Source: CAXYVX01 sp964292495
Lineage (GTDB): Bacteria > Patescibacteriota > Saccharimonadia > Saccharimonadales > Saccharimonadaceae
Assembly: GCA_964292495.1 (NCBI GenBank)
Contig: CAXYVX010000011.1
Location: 1-20,986, forward strand
Length of the DNA stretch: 20,986 nucleotides
Reading direction: 5' to 3'
The first letter of the stretch is position 1. Each line of letters starts with the position of its first letter. The translations under genes were made by a program, and so were the position numbers. The notes below the pieces were generated by a model. The model was given only the letters and a program-made list of their open reading frames with translations, ran no database searches and had not been told where the DNA came from. Positions 8,018 to 13,909 of the stretch are shown one piece after another.

Positions 8018-8045
8018 ACCCGTCGCCATTGCGGCGGGTTTTTAT
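8018..8045 (+). terminator. Intrinsic terminator of nrdD
   Basis: ACCCGTCGC-CATT-GCGGCGGGT stem (8018-8039, one T-G pair) followed by a T-rich tail (TTTTTATTTT). Confidence 0.85.
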
Positions 8046-8057
8046 TTTCGCGAAAAA

Positions 8058-8088
8058 TGCTATCCTGGTGAAGTAAGATAAAGGAGGA
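8058..8088 (+). promoter_or_regulatory. ndk promoter and ribosome binding site
   Basis: Extended -10 TGCTATCCT (8058-8066) with predicted start near 8073, then AAGGAGG (8081-8087) placed just before the ATG at 8091. The TATCCT hexamer is a weak match. Confidence 0.4.
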
Positions 8089-8090
8089 AA

Positions 8091-8744
8091 ATGGCCCAGC
8101 ACACTGGTAAAAAATACGATGAAAAATTGAATGAAATAATTTTTAATATCAAGCATCAAAGGACGTTTGTTATGATCAAACCTGACGGTGTGATGCGAGG
8201 ATTAACAGGGGAGATAATTTCGCGAATTGAGCGAGCCGGGCTGAAAATCGTTGCAATGAAGATGTTGGTTCCAGGCGAAGATTTGATTCGCAGACATTAC
8301 CCGACTTCGGATGAGAAATGGATTAGCCGCCTGGGAAGCAAGGCTATCAGTGGTTTGGACGGAACTGGACTCAACCCGAAAGACATTTATGGAACCGAAG
8401 ACGCGTCGGAACTCGGACATAATGCACTAAAAGGATTGATAAAATACATGCAATCTGGGCCGGTCGTGGCGATGATCGTCGAGGGTTTGGGTGCGGTTGA
8501 GCAGGTAAGAAAAATGGTTGGTTCAACATTGCCAAACAAATCTGCTGTCGGAACCATTCGTGGAGATTTTTCGGTTGACACGCCATTGGTTGCGAATGTT
8601 GAAGGCCGCAGTATTCACAATTTAATTCACGCTTCTGAAATTCCAGCGGAGGCTGAAACTGAGATCAAGTTGTGGTTTGGCGGGGAAACTATTTGCGACT
8701 ATTCACTCGCCGCAGATGAAGTGATGTATTGCAAACATTATTAA
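8091..8744 (+). CDS. ndk: Nucleoside diphosphate kinase with extension and insertion
   Basis: Transfers the gamma-phosphate of ATP to NDPs through a phosphohistidine. Recognised by TFVMIKPDGVMRGL, MQSGPVVAMIVEG, GTIRGDFSVDT and the active-site NLIHASE with His180. It is 217 residues against about 140-150 for the usual enzyme: roughly 22 extra residues precede the first beta strand, and about 35 extra residues (about 73-108, DEKWISRL...TEDASELG) are inserted between HYPT and NALKGL. Together with NrdD upstream it covers two steps of dNTP supply, although a terminator separates them and ndk has its own ribosome binding site. Loop-insertion Ndk forms are known in some lineages; I cannot tell from sequence whether this changes oligomer state. 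Confidence 0.92.
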   Translation: MAQHTGKKYDEKLNEIIFNIKHQRTFVMIKPDGVMRGLTGEIISRIERAGLKIVAMKMLVPGEDLIRRHYPTSDEKWISRLGSKAISGLDGTGLNPKDIYGTEDASELGHNALKGLIKYMQSGPVVAMIVEGLGAVEQVRKMVGSTLPNKSAVGTIRGDFSVDTPLVANVEGRSIHNLIHASEIPAEAETEIKLWFGGETICDYSLAADEVMYCKHY

Positions 8745-8789
8745 ATTGAACAAAAAATTTGTTCAGATTAAAATAATGTAAAACAAGAA

Positions 8790-8820
8790 TTATTTGAGTA
8801 AAATTGATTCAAATAAAAAA
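8790..8820 (+). terminator. Putative terminator after ndk
   Basis: TTATTTGA (8790-8797) pairs with TCAAATAA (8809-8816), but is followed by an A run, so its termination strength on the plus strand is doubtful. A second short hairpin GAACAAA/TTTGTTC lies between 8748 and 8764. The HIP hairpin that follows may be the real terminator. Confidence 0.4.
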
Positions 8821-8850
8821 TTCGCGAAAGCATTTTTCGCGAATTTTTTT
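8815..8850. terminator. Bidirectional terminator built from two TTCGCGAA palindromes
   Basis: Perfect 15-bp arms: AAAAAATTCGCGAAA (8815-8829) and TTTCGCGAATTTTTT (8835-8849) around a 5-base loop. A run of T follows on both strands, so it can end ndk transcription and the minus-strand tRNA-Arg transcript, whose CCA abuts it. Confidence 0.8.
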
Positions 8851-8926
8851 GGTAGCCCGCATAGGAGTCGAACCTACAACCTTATCCTTAGGACGGATCT
8901 GCTCTATCCAGTTGAGCTAGCGAGCC
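8850..8926 (-). tRNA. tRNA-Arg(CCU)
   Basis: Minus-strand cloverleaf: acceptor GGCTCGC/GCGGGCT (with two G-U pairs), D arm GCTC/GAGC, anticodon loop GTCCTAA giving CCU (reads AGG), T arm GTAGG-TTCGACT-CCTAT, discriminator A and an encoded CCA. The first base pair of the anticodon stem (G-A) is mismatched. Confidence 0.93.
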
Positions 8927-8934
8927 GTGTATTT

Positions 8935-8976
8935 ATTTTATCAGATTTTCGCGAATAATCATGAAAATGCTATAAT
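8935..8976. promoter_or_regulatory. Divergent promoters of tRNA-Arg (-) and the PH-domain gene (+)
   Basis: Minus: TGATAAAAT (8943-8935), tRNA 5' end 9 bases further. Plus: TGCTATAAT (8968-8976), with ATG at 8984 only 8 bases beyond, so that mRNA is predicted leaderless. Neither has a convincing -35. Confidence 0.6.
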
Positions 8977-8983
8977 TTCAAAT

Positions 8984-9589
8984 ATGAATAATCATGAATT
9001 TGATGGCCAGCGCGAAGGCGAAAAACTTCTATTTACGTTTCGCCGTCATCCAATCGTGATGCGAAAAGGTTTCTACGGTTTCTTGATAATTTTCGCGATT
9101 TCGTCGCTCATTGGTCTTGGTGGTTTCGCGATTACAAACAACGCGGATTTTCAATGGGTGATATTGGCCGGAGTTTTTCTGGGATTATTATTTTTCTTTT
9201 ACCAGTGGATTGGCTGGTTTTTCAGCATCTTTATTATCACTAATGATCGCGTTCGTCAGATAAAACAAAAAGGGCTTTTTAACCGCTCGGTGATTGATGT
9301 TTCTCTTGAAAATGTGCAAAATGTGAGCTATAACGTTCCGGGAGTTTCGGGCTCAATGTTTGGCTACGGAACGATCGTTTTACAGACGCAGGTCGGAGAT
9401 CTCGTTTTGCGAATGGTTCCCAAAACCGCCAAGATTTATAATCAGATGAGCGACGCGGTTCATTCCGCCGTCAAAAATTCGCGAAAAATTCACGATGACG
9501 ATAAAGAAAATCATGATGAAGTTCGCGAAAAATTGCCCGAAAATTCCGACAGTTATGATATAATATTTGATGATGAAAAAGATGACTAA
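8984..9589 (+). CDS. Membrane protein with bacterial PH (bPH2/YdbS-like) domain
   Basis: A 201-residue protein. It starts with a polar segment containing the family signature EGEKLLFTFRRHPIVM, two hydrophobic segments (GFLIIFAISSLIGLGGFAI and WVILAGVFLGLLFFFYQWIGWFFSIFIIT), then a PH-like core ITNDRVRQIKQKGLFNRSVIDVSLENVQNVSYNVPG with GYGTIVLQT, and an acidic C-terminal tail. The family role is unclear; bPH2 proteins are small membrane proteins often near envelope genes. The start at 8984 is used because the promoter -10 ends at 8976; an upstream in-frame start at 8927 would lie before the promoter. The C-terminal 20 bases overlap the next gene, whose promoter lies inside this one. Confidence 0.8.
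   Translation: MNNHEFDGQREGEKLLFTFRRHPIVMRKGFYGFLIIFAISSLIGLGGFAITNNADFQWVILAGVFLGLLFFFYQWIGWFFSIFIITNDRVRQIKQKGLFNRSVIDVSLENVQNVSYNVPGVSGSMFGYGTIVLQTQVGDLVLRMVPKTAKIYNQMSDAVHSAVKNSRKIHDDDKENHDEVREKLPENSDSYDIIFDDEKDD
9556..9564 (+). promoter_or_regulatory. Internal promoter for the SurA-N-like gene
   Basis: TGATATAAT at 9556-9564, inside the 3' end of the PH-domain gene; tandem ATGs at 9570 and 9573 follow at 6 and 9 bases, again a leaderless arrangement. Confidence 0.5.
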
Positions 9590-10466
9590 CGACGAGAAAA
9601 TCGCGAAAAGCAATGCGAAGCAGGCGAAAAAGGCTGCGAAAATCGCGAAGAAATCAGTCGCGAAAAATGGTTCAAGCGCTAAAACTTTAACTGTTGTGGG
9701 TGAACCTGCGCCAAAAAAATCCATTCGCGAACGAGTCGCGAAAAAGCTCCCGAGCGCGCGAAAGAATCTCCCGAAACTCACCGATGATACAATTGACGAA
9801 TATCGCGAAAAAATTTTGGCTGGAGGCAGAAAATTTAAGTACCCAATGCAAACCAGCAAACACAAAATTCTGTGGATTTCGCTGGGTGCAGTTGCGAGCG
9901 CGTTATTGGTTTTTGCCTTGTGGATTTACATGGCGCTTTATCACTGGCAATCAACAGACGATTTTTATTACGATGTCGCTCGCGTATTGCCGCTGCCAGT
10001 TGCCTCTGTTGACGGGCAGTCTGTGAGCTATGGCGATTATTTGCGCCGCGTCAGAGCAGATATTTATTATTACACAACTCAGGAAAACAAGGATTTTGCG
10101 GATAAACAGGGCCAAAATGAGTTGAATTACAACAAGCGCAAGGAATTGGATGCCGCCGTTAAATCCGCGTATGCAGAGAAAATTGCTCGCGAAAAGAACA
10201 TTTCTATTACTGATAAAGATGTGGATAATGACATCAAAAATCAGTTGAAAAAGGGGAATATTGATGAAGCGGCGCTGGTTCGCACTTTGAAAACTTATTA
10301 CAACTGGTCAATGGACGAATATCGCGAGGCTGTTCGCTCTGGTTTGCTTTTGAAAAAAGTCCAAAGTGAAGTTAAAAGTTTTGACTCTGATTTCGCGAAA
10401 ATTCAAAAAGAAAACGGCGCAAAAGAGCTGATTAACGTCCCTAAAGACAATTCTTTTAAGAGCTGA
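9570..10466 (+). CDS. Membrane-anchored protein with SurA N-terminal-like domain, no PPIase domain
   Basis: About 298 residues. A cytoplasmic, very Lys/Ala-rich N-terminus (AKQAKKAAKIAKK) of about 100 residues precedes one membrane helix (ILWISLGAVASALLVFALWIYMAL). The extracytoplasmic part begins LPVASVDGQSVSYGDYLRRV and continues with helical KEN-ISITDKDVDNDI and YYNWSMDEYREAVRSGLLLKKV, the pattern of SurA/PrsA-type chaperone N-domains. No parvulin domain follows; the chain ends at SFKS. It is therefore likely a holdase-like or scaffold protein for secreted proteins, but this is inferred from domain resemblance only. TCGCGA copies are dense here (about nine), supplying many of its IRE/SRK/AKI codons. 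Confidence 0.6.
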   Translation: MMKKMTNDEKIAKSNAKQAKKAAKIAKKSVAKNGSSAKTLTVVGEPAPKKSIRERVAKKLPSARKNLPKLTDDTIDEYREKILAGGRKFKYPMQTSKHKILWISLGAVASALLVFALWIYMALYHWQSTDDFYYDVARVLPLPVASVDGQSVSYGDYLRRVRADIYYYTTQENKDFADKQGQNELNYNKRKELDAAVKSAYAEKIAREKNISITDKDVDNDIKNQLKKGNIDEAALVRTLKTYYNWSMDEYREAVRSGLLLKKVQSEVKSFDSDFAKIQKENGAKELINVPKDNSFKS

Positions 10467-10481
10467 TTTCGCGAAAAAAAG

Positions 10482-10561
10482 TTGGATCTTTTCATATTTT
10501 CTGATAGAATGATATCAACCGTTTGATCTTGTCGGTTGCGGATTTTCGCGAAACAGGTCGT
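10482..10561 (+). promoter_or_regulatory. tRNA operon promoter and leader
   Basis: TTGGAT (10482-10487), 17-base spacer, TAGAAT (10505-10510) with TGA extension; predicted start near 10517. The leader contains a hairpin CAACCG/CGGTTG (10516-10538) before the tRNA. Confidence 0.5.
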
Positions 10562-10637
10562 GCCACTTTAGCTCAGTTGGTAGAGCGCGGCTTTCGTAAA
10601 GCTGAGGTCTGCGGTTCAAGCCCGCAAAGTGGCTCCA
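10562..10637 (+). tRNA. tRNA-Thr(CGU)
   Basis: Acceptor GCCACTT/AAGTGGC, D arm GCTC/GAGC, anticodon loop TTCGTAA giving CGU (reads ACG), T arm TGCGG-TTCAAGC-CCGCA, discriminator T and encoded CCA. Confidence 0.96.
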
Positions 10638-10640
10638 AAC

Positions 10641-10715
10641 GCGGGTGTCGTATAACGGCTAATATATAACCTTCCCAAGGTTGAGATCAGAGTTCGACTC
10701 TCTGCACCCGCACCA
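10641..10715 (+). tRNA. tRNA-Gly(CCC)
   Basis: Acceptor GCGGGTG/CACCCGC, D arm GTAT/ATAT, anticodon loop TTCCCAA giving CCC (reads GGG), T arm CAGAG-TTCGACT-CTCTG, discriminator A and encoded CCA. Three bases from tRNA-Thr and 18 bases before a protein gene. Confidence 0.95.
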
Positions 10716-10733
10716 ATTACTTAAATTTACAAA

Positions 10734-11117
10734 ATGAAATTATCACAGTTAAAAACCGACTTTTTATCCGCCGTCAAATCGCGGATGTTTATTGGTCTCT
10801 GGATTTTACTATTTGTACAGACTTTAATAATTACAATTCTTGTTCTCACGCATCCTCATTCTGGTCTGACAATTCAGACGCATTGCGACATCGTGGGATC
10901 GGTTCCGGTCTGCACGTCTGCTGAAGCGAGCTGGACTTACATTTACTGTTTTGCAATTTTCGCGATATTCAGTTTCTTGTGCGAAATTCTGATTTCGCTC
11001 CGCCTGCTTGAAGCAAAAGGCCGTAAATTTGCTCTAACTTTTTTATGGATTTCAGTTGTTATGACAATTGTTTTAACTGCGCTGGTCATCGGCATACTTC
11101 ACACGATGGGATATTAA
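10734..11117 (+). CDS. Small polytopic membrane protein, unknown function
   Basis: 127 residues with three likely membrane helices (MFIGLWILLFVQTLIITILVL, YIYCFAIFAIFSFLCEILISL, FALTFLWISVVMTIVLTALVIGIL). The first loop carries two cysteines (HCDIVG, PVCTSA) that could form a disulfide outside the membrane. I do not recognise the family. No ribosome binding site is visible; the ATG is 18 bases after the tRNA-Gly CCA, so either processing of a tRNA-mRNA transcript or a weak -10 at 10721-10726 (TTAAAT, 7 bases before the ATG) would give a nearly leaderless message. Its stop abuts the ATG of the glycosyltransferase, so the two likely act together. Confidence 0.75.
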   Translation: MKLSQLKTDFLSAVKSRMFIGLWILLFVQTLIITILVLTHPHSGLTIQTHCDIVGSVPVCTSAEASWTYIYCFAIFAIFSFLCEILISLRLLEAKGRKFALTFLWISVVMTIVLTALVIGILHTMGY

Positions 11118-12863
11118 ATGGGGAAGAAAAATCGCGACAAAAAATCGCCGCAAAAAGCCTTAACTCAACCCGATATTGAAATCCCGCTTGGCCGCCGGAC
11201 GCCAAAATACCGATTTTTTGAAATGTTGCCAGCTCTGCTCTCTGTTGGAGCAATAGTTTTGTTAATTGTTCTGAGCATATTTTTGCCAGTTCTTGCCGCG
11301 CTTTATGTCCTGCTTTTAGTTTTAATGACTTTTGTCCGCGCATTTGGTGTGGCATACCGCACCATTCAGGGGAATGTCATCCGCCACAAATTCGCGAAGC
11401 TTGATTACGGAAAAATGCTTGATGATCTGAAAAACCCAGGCTTGGCGGTCAAATCAATAAAAAGTGATTTCGCAAAAAATCCAAAAATCGCCCATAAATT
11501 TTACGCAAAAGATCATTTTTCAAATCTTGAAAAAATCTCGCAAAATCAAAGTAGCTTTCCAGTGGTGAAAAATATTTATCACGGGATAGTTATTGCTCTT
11601 TATAATGAAGGTTTTGAAATTATCAAGCCAACCTTGGACGCGATTCTCGCGAATAATTTTGACCCGAAAAAAATGTTTGTTGTGGCTGCTTATGAGCAGA
11701 GAGGTGGAGAAGCTGCGAAAGAAACCGTTTCAAAAGTCAGGGAGAATTTCGCGAATAAATTTGGTGCGCTTTTACTGGTTGAACACCCGGCTGATATCCC
11801 AGATGAAGTTGTTGGAAAAGGTGCAAATATTAGCTATGCTGGCCGCGTTTTGGCTGAATTTATTTCCGGGAAAGAGGTTCAAAGTCAGAAACTTGACCAA
11901 GCGATTGACTCAAAAGATGTAATAATTACAACTCTTGACTGTGATAACCGCCCAAGTGATCAGTTTTTCGCAAATTTGGCATACGAGTTTATCGTTCGCG
12001 AAAATCGCCAGCAGATTGCGCTTCAACCGCTTTGTTTGTTTAATAATAATATTTGGGATGTTCCTGCGCCAATTCGCGTGGTTGCAACAGGGAACACGTT
12101 TTTTAATATTATTGGAAGCATGCGTCCGCACACATTGCGAAATTTTGCCTCGCATTCGCAGGGGATGTGGGCGCTCGAACAAATGGATTTTTGGAGCGTG
12201 AGAACCGTGGTTGAAGACGGTCATCAATTTTGGAGGAGCTACTTTAAGTTTGATGGAAAATATGAAGTTGTTCCGTTTTTCTCAATGGTCGGTCAGGATG
12301 CTGTTTATGCCGGCGGTTATCGCAAATCATTGAAAGCTCAGTTTATTCAGCTCCGTCGGTGGGCGTATGGCGCCAGCGATGTTCCTTATGTTGCGAATCT
12401 TGGTTTTTCGCGAAAATTTCACCATAAATTAGATATTTTCGCTAAATTTTTCAGGCTGCTTGAAGGCCATGTTTCGCTTGCGTCGGTTGCGCCAATCGTT
12501 GCTTTTGGGGCATTTGCGCCACTTTATTTGAATCCAAATGCGGCCCACACATCAATTGTTGTGAATGATTTGCCCCTGATTGTGTCGCGAATTCAGCAGA
12601 TTGCTGTGTTTGGCTTGTTGATTACAGTTTTCTCCTCTATGTTTTTATTACCAAAACGGCCAAAAAATTATCGCCGCAGCAAGAATATTCTAATGATTTT
12701 CCAATGGGTTTTAATGCCTGTGACTTCCATATTGTATTGGTCTGCCGCAGCATATACCGCTCAGATTAGGCTTGCGACGGGGCATTATATGGGGAAATTT
12801 GACGTAACTGAGAAGAAAATTGTCCACAAAAAGAATCATAATAAAAAAGCAGCAAAGGCTTAA
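11118..12863 (+). CDS. Membrane glycosyltransferase, GT2 family, processive type
   Basis: 581 residues. Two N-terminal membrane helices (about 36-75) precede the GT-A catalytic domain: GIVIALYNEG (about 156-165), nucleotide-metal DxD as Asp274-Cys-Asp276 (TTLDCDNRPS), acceptor-side VVEDGHQFW with Glu366-Asp367, and QLRRW (Gln411-Trp415), the QxxRW motif of cellulose/hyaluronan synthase-type enzymes. Further membrane helices follow (about 445-540) and a Lys-rich tail. It would use a nucleotide sugar to build or extrude a cell-surface glycan; the sugar and acceptor cannot be inferred. It begins directly after the stop of the small membrane protein and is followed by a 60-residue membrane peptide, forming a three-gene envelope unit. 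Confidence 0.88.
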   Translation: MGKKNRDKKSPQKALTQPDIEIPLGRRTPKYRFFEMLPALLSVGAIVLLIVLSIFLPVLAALYVLLLVLMTFVRAFGVAYRTIQGNVIRHKFAKLDYGKMLDDLKNPGLAVKSIKSDFAKNPKIAHKFYAKDHFSNLEKISQNQSSFPVVKNIYHGIVIALYNEGFEIIKPTLDAILANNFDPKKMFVVAAYEQRGGEAAKETVSKVRENFANKFGALLLVEHPADIPDEVVGKGANISYAGRVLAEFISGKEVQSQKLDQAIDSKDVIITTLDCDNRPSDQFFANLAYEFIVRENRQQIALQPLCLFNNNIWDVPAPIRVVATGNTFFNIIGSMRPHTLRNFASHSQGMWALEQMDFWSVRTVVEDGHQFWRSYFKFDGKYEVVPFFSMVGQDAVYAGGYRKSLKAQFIQLRRWAYGASDVPYVANLGFSRKFHHKLDIFAKFFRLLEGHVSLASVAPIVAFGAFAPLYLNPNAAHTSIVVNDLPLIVSRIQQIAVFGLLITVFSSMFLLPKRPKNYRRSKNILMIFQWVLMPVTSILYWSAAAYTAQIRLATGHYMGKFDVTEKKIVHKKNHNKKAAKA

Positions 12864-12867
12864 AAGT

Positions 12868-13050
12868 ATGAAGAATAAATATGATATAACAGAGGCGGAT
12901 ATTCGCGAAAAATTGGATCAAATTTGTGTTGAATACGAGAAAAATCATCCAGTTGACCGCGCAAAAAGTTCGCGAAAATACATTATTCTTATTAGTGTCG
13001 CGCTGATGGTTATTGGCGCCGCTCTCGTTGTCCGTATGTTTATTAAATAG
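12868..13050 (+). CDS. Small single-helix membrane protein, unknown function
   Basis: 60 residues: a charged N-terminal half (YDITEADIREKLDQICVEYEKNHP) and one C-terminal membrane helix (YIILISVALMVIGAALVVRMFI). Start at 12868 lies four bases after the glycosyltransferase stop; a longer in-frame start at 12820 would overlap that gene by 44 bases and is rejected. Possibly an accessory subunit of the glycosyltransferase, by position only. Followed by tandem terminators. Confidence 0.6.
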   Translation: MKNKYDITEADIREKLDQICVEYEKNHPVDRAKSSRKYIILISVALMVIGAALVVRMFIK

Positions 13051-13051
13051 A

Positions 13052-13094
13052 AAAACCGTCCGGTTTTCACTCAATATAATTTGAGTGTTTTTTT
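13052..13094 (+). terminator. Tandem intrinsic terminators of the glycosyltransferase operon
   Basis: First hairpin AAAACC/GGTTTT (13052-13067). Second hairpin CACTCAA (13068-13074) with TTGAGTG (13081-13087), followed by seven T. Confidence 0.85.
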
Positions 13095-13100
13095 AAATAC

Positions 13101-13141
13101 AAAAAACCTGCCAGCTTCGTATTTCTACATTTGGTGGCAGG
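13101..13141 (-). terminator. Terminator of the structured RNA
   Basis: Minus strand: CCTGCCA (13141-13135), 21-base loop, TGGCAGG (13113-13107), then six T (13106-13101). The loop carries the 3' half of a 9-bp pseudoknot. Confidence 0.75.
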
Positions 13142-13309
13142 GAAGTGATTTTTCTACTTTTGCGTCGTTCCTGAGGTGGTGATGATTCTCGGCTTCTCGC
13201 AGCTAACGCGAATCATCTGCGGAGACTACTTAATTTCAATAGTCTCGTACCAAATGTGGAACTGTGATAGTGCGGATTTCTTCGCACTGATTTGCTTTGT
13301 TGCCATTGC
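13101..13309 (-). ncRNA. Unidentified structured RNA, about 209 nt, own promoter and terminator
   Basis: Minus-strand transcript predicted from a perfect promoter (start near 13309) to a terminator ending at 13101. Perfect local stems, given in plus coordinates: 13269-13274 with 13283-13288 (6 bp), 13222-13228 with 13240-13246 (7 bp), and 13181-13188 with 13210-13217 (8 bp). GUUCC (13264-13260) pairs with GGAAC (13172-13168), closing a multiloop around the last two stems. ACAUUUGGU (13257-13249) is perfectly complementary to ACCAAAUGU (13135-13127), which lies in the terminator loop, predicting a pseudoknot. I found no tmRNA tRNA-like end, no SRP GGAAGG/AGCA loop and no RNase P motif. It could be a divergent 6S RNA or a new family. 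Confidence 0.7.
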
Positions 13310-13315
13310 ACAATA

Positions 13316-13344
13316 ATTATATCAAAATGCGTGTTTTATGTCAA
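13316..13344 (-). promoter_or_regulatory. Perfect consensus sigma70-type promoter of the structured RNA
   Basis: Minus strand: TTGACA (13344-13339), 17-base spacer, TATAAT (13321-13316), with a TGA extension. It is the only full consensus promoter I found in the window. Confidence 0.88.
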
Positions 13345-13383
13345 GCATATTTTTCTCGCGCTTTATATCACCAAATGAATTTT

Positions 13384-13516
13384 TTATCCATTTTTTAACA
13401 AAAAAATCTGTGGAAAAGGCGTTGAATACAAAAAACAACAGAGGTGATGAATCAATTTGTTCTTCCAATCTATTTATAAAAAAACTGTGGAAAACTGCTA
13501 TTGAAAATGTGGATAA
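13384..13516. promoter_or_regulatory. Cluster of DnaA-box-like sites in an A/T-rich spacer
   Basis: TTATCCATT (13384-13392), TGTGGAAAA (13409-13417 and 13486-13494) and a perfect box TGTGGATAA (13508-13516). The spacer 13345-13597 is A/T-rich and holds no gene I can support. No dnaA, dnaN or gyr gene is in the window, so this is not evidently the main origin. Confidence 0.45.
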
Positions 13517-13597
13517 TTCGCTTATTTTTATTAAAATGCGCTAAAAATCGCGAAAAATATGCGATAAATTGAAGAGATTTGTGTTTTCTGAAATATT

Positions 13598-13606
13598 TGT
13601 TAAAAT
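13598..13606 (+). promoter_or_regulatory. tRNA-Val promoter (-10)
   Basis: TGTTAAAAT (13598-13606); predicted start near 13613, six bases before the tRNA. Confidence 0.5.
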
Positions 13607-13618
13607 GAATAAGGTGAT

Positions 13619-13695
13619 GGGTCGGTAGCTCAGTTGGCTAGAGCGCGTCCTTGACGTGGACGAGGTCAGGAGTTCGAGCCTCTTTCGACTCACCA
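13619..13695 (+). tRNA. tRNA-Val(GAC)
   Basis: Acceptor GGGTCGG/TCGACTC (two G-U pairs), D arm GCTC/GAGC, anticodon stem CGTCC/GGACG, loop TTGACGT giving GAC (reads GTC), T arm AGGAG-TTCGAGC-CTCTT, discriminator A, encoded CCA. The last A of CCA is also the first base of the terminator stem. Confidence 0.94.
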
Positions 13696-13740
13696 GATTG
13701 CGTAGATTTCCGCCGAAGTCTGCGCAATCTTTTAGTTTTC
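13695..13740 (+). terminator. Terminator of tRNA-Val
   Basis: AGATTGCGTAGA (13695-13706) pairs with TCTGCGCAATCT (one T-G pair, ends 13730), followed by TTTAGTTTT. Confidence 0.85.
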
Positions 13741-13758
13741 GCGTAAAAACGTGAAACG

Positions 13759-13767
13759 TGGTATAAT
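13759..13767 (+). promoter_or_regulatory. thrS operon promoter (extended -10)
   Basis: TGGTATAAT at 13759-13767, start near 13774, giving a leader of about 136 nt before thrS. Confidence 0.6.
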
Positions 13768-13775
13768 CTGAAATT

Positions 13776-13832
13776 ATGAGAAAGAATTTCGGTTCGGCCG
13801 GAGCTATGACTTGCACGCCTTCGGGCAGGTAG
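13776..13832 (+). CDS. Possible 18-residue leader peptide upstream of thrS
   Basis: ATG sits 9 bases after the -10, in the leaderless position seen for other genes here, and reads MRKNFGSAGAMTCTPSGR then TAG. The end of the ORF forms a GCC-TTCG-GGC hairpin. It has only two Thr codons, so a classic threonine attenuator is not clear, and no T-box motif is visible. Translation is unproven. Confidence 0.3.
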   Translation: MRKNFGSAGAMTCTPSGR

Positions 13833-13909
13833 TATTTATTTGGCTTTTGAGAAATTCGCGAACTGCGAAAATGAAAAATAATCGTTTAAGACGAAAAAGG
13901 AAGGAAAAT

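Noticed and set aside
12820..12867. Longer start for the 60-residue membrane peptide.
   Set aside because: Lies inside the glycosyltransferase reading frame; a cleaner start follows its stop by four bases.
13151..13306. A minus-strand frame in the structured RNA: ATG at 13306 reads 26 codons to TAG, then stays open for about 23 more codons.
   Set aside because: No Shine-Dalgarno, in-frame stop inside a perfect hairpin, no recognisable protein, and the DNA is explained by RNA stems. A dual-function RNA is not excluded.
13101..13309. tmRNA, SRP RNA or RNase P as identity of the structured RNA.
   Set aside because: No tRNA-like CCA end or tag ORF, no SRP GGAAGG/AGCA tetraloop region, and a clear rnpB lies at 20581.
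13774..13909. T-box riboswitch upstream of thrS.
   Set aside because: No GGUGGNACCGCG antiterminator box and no specifier-loop stem.
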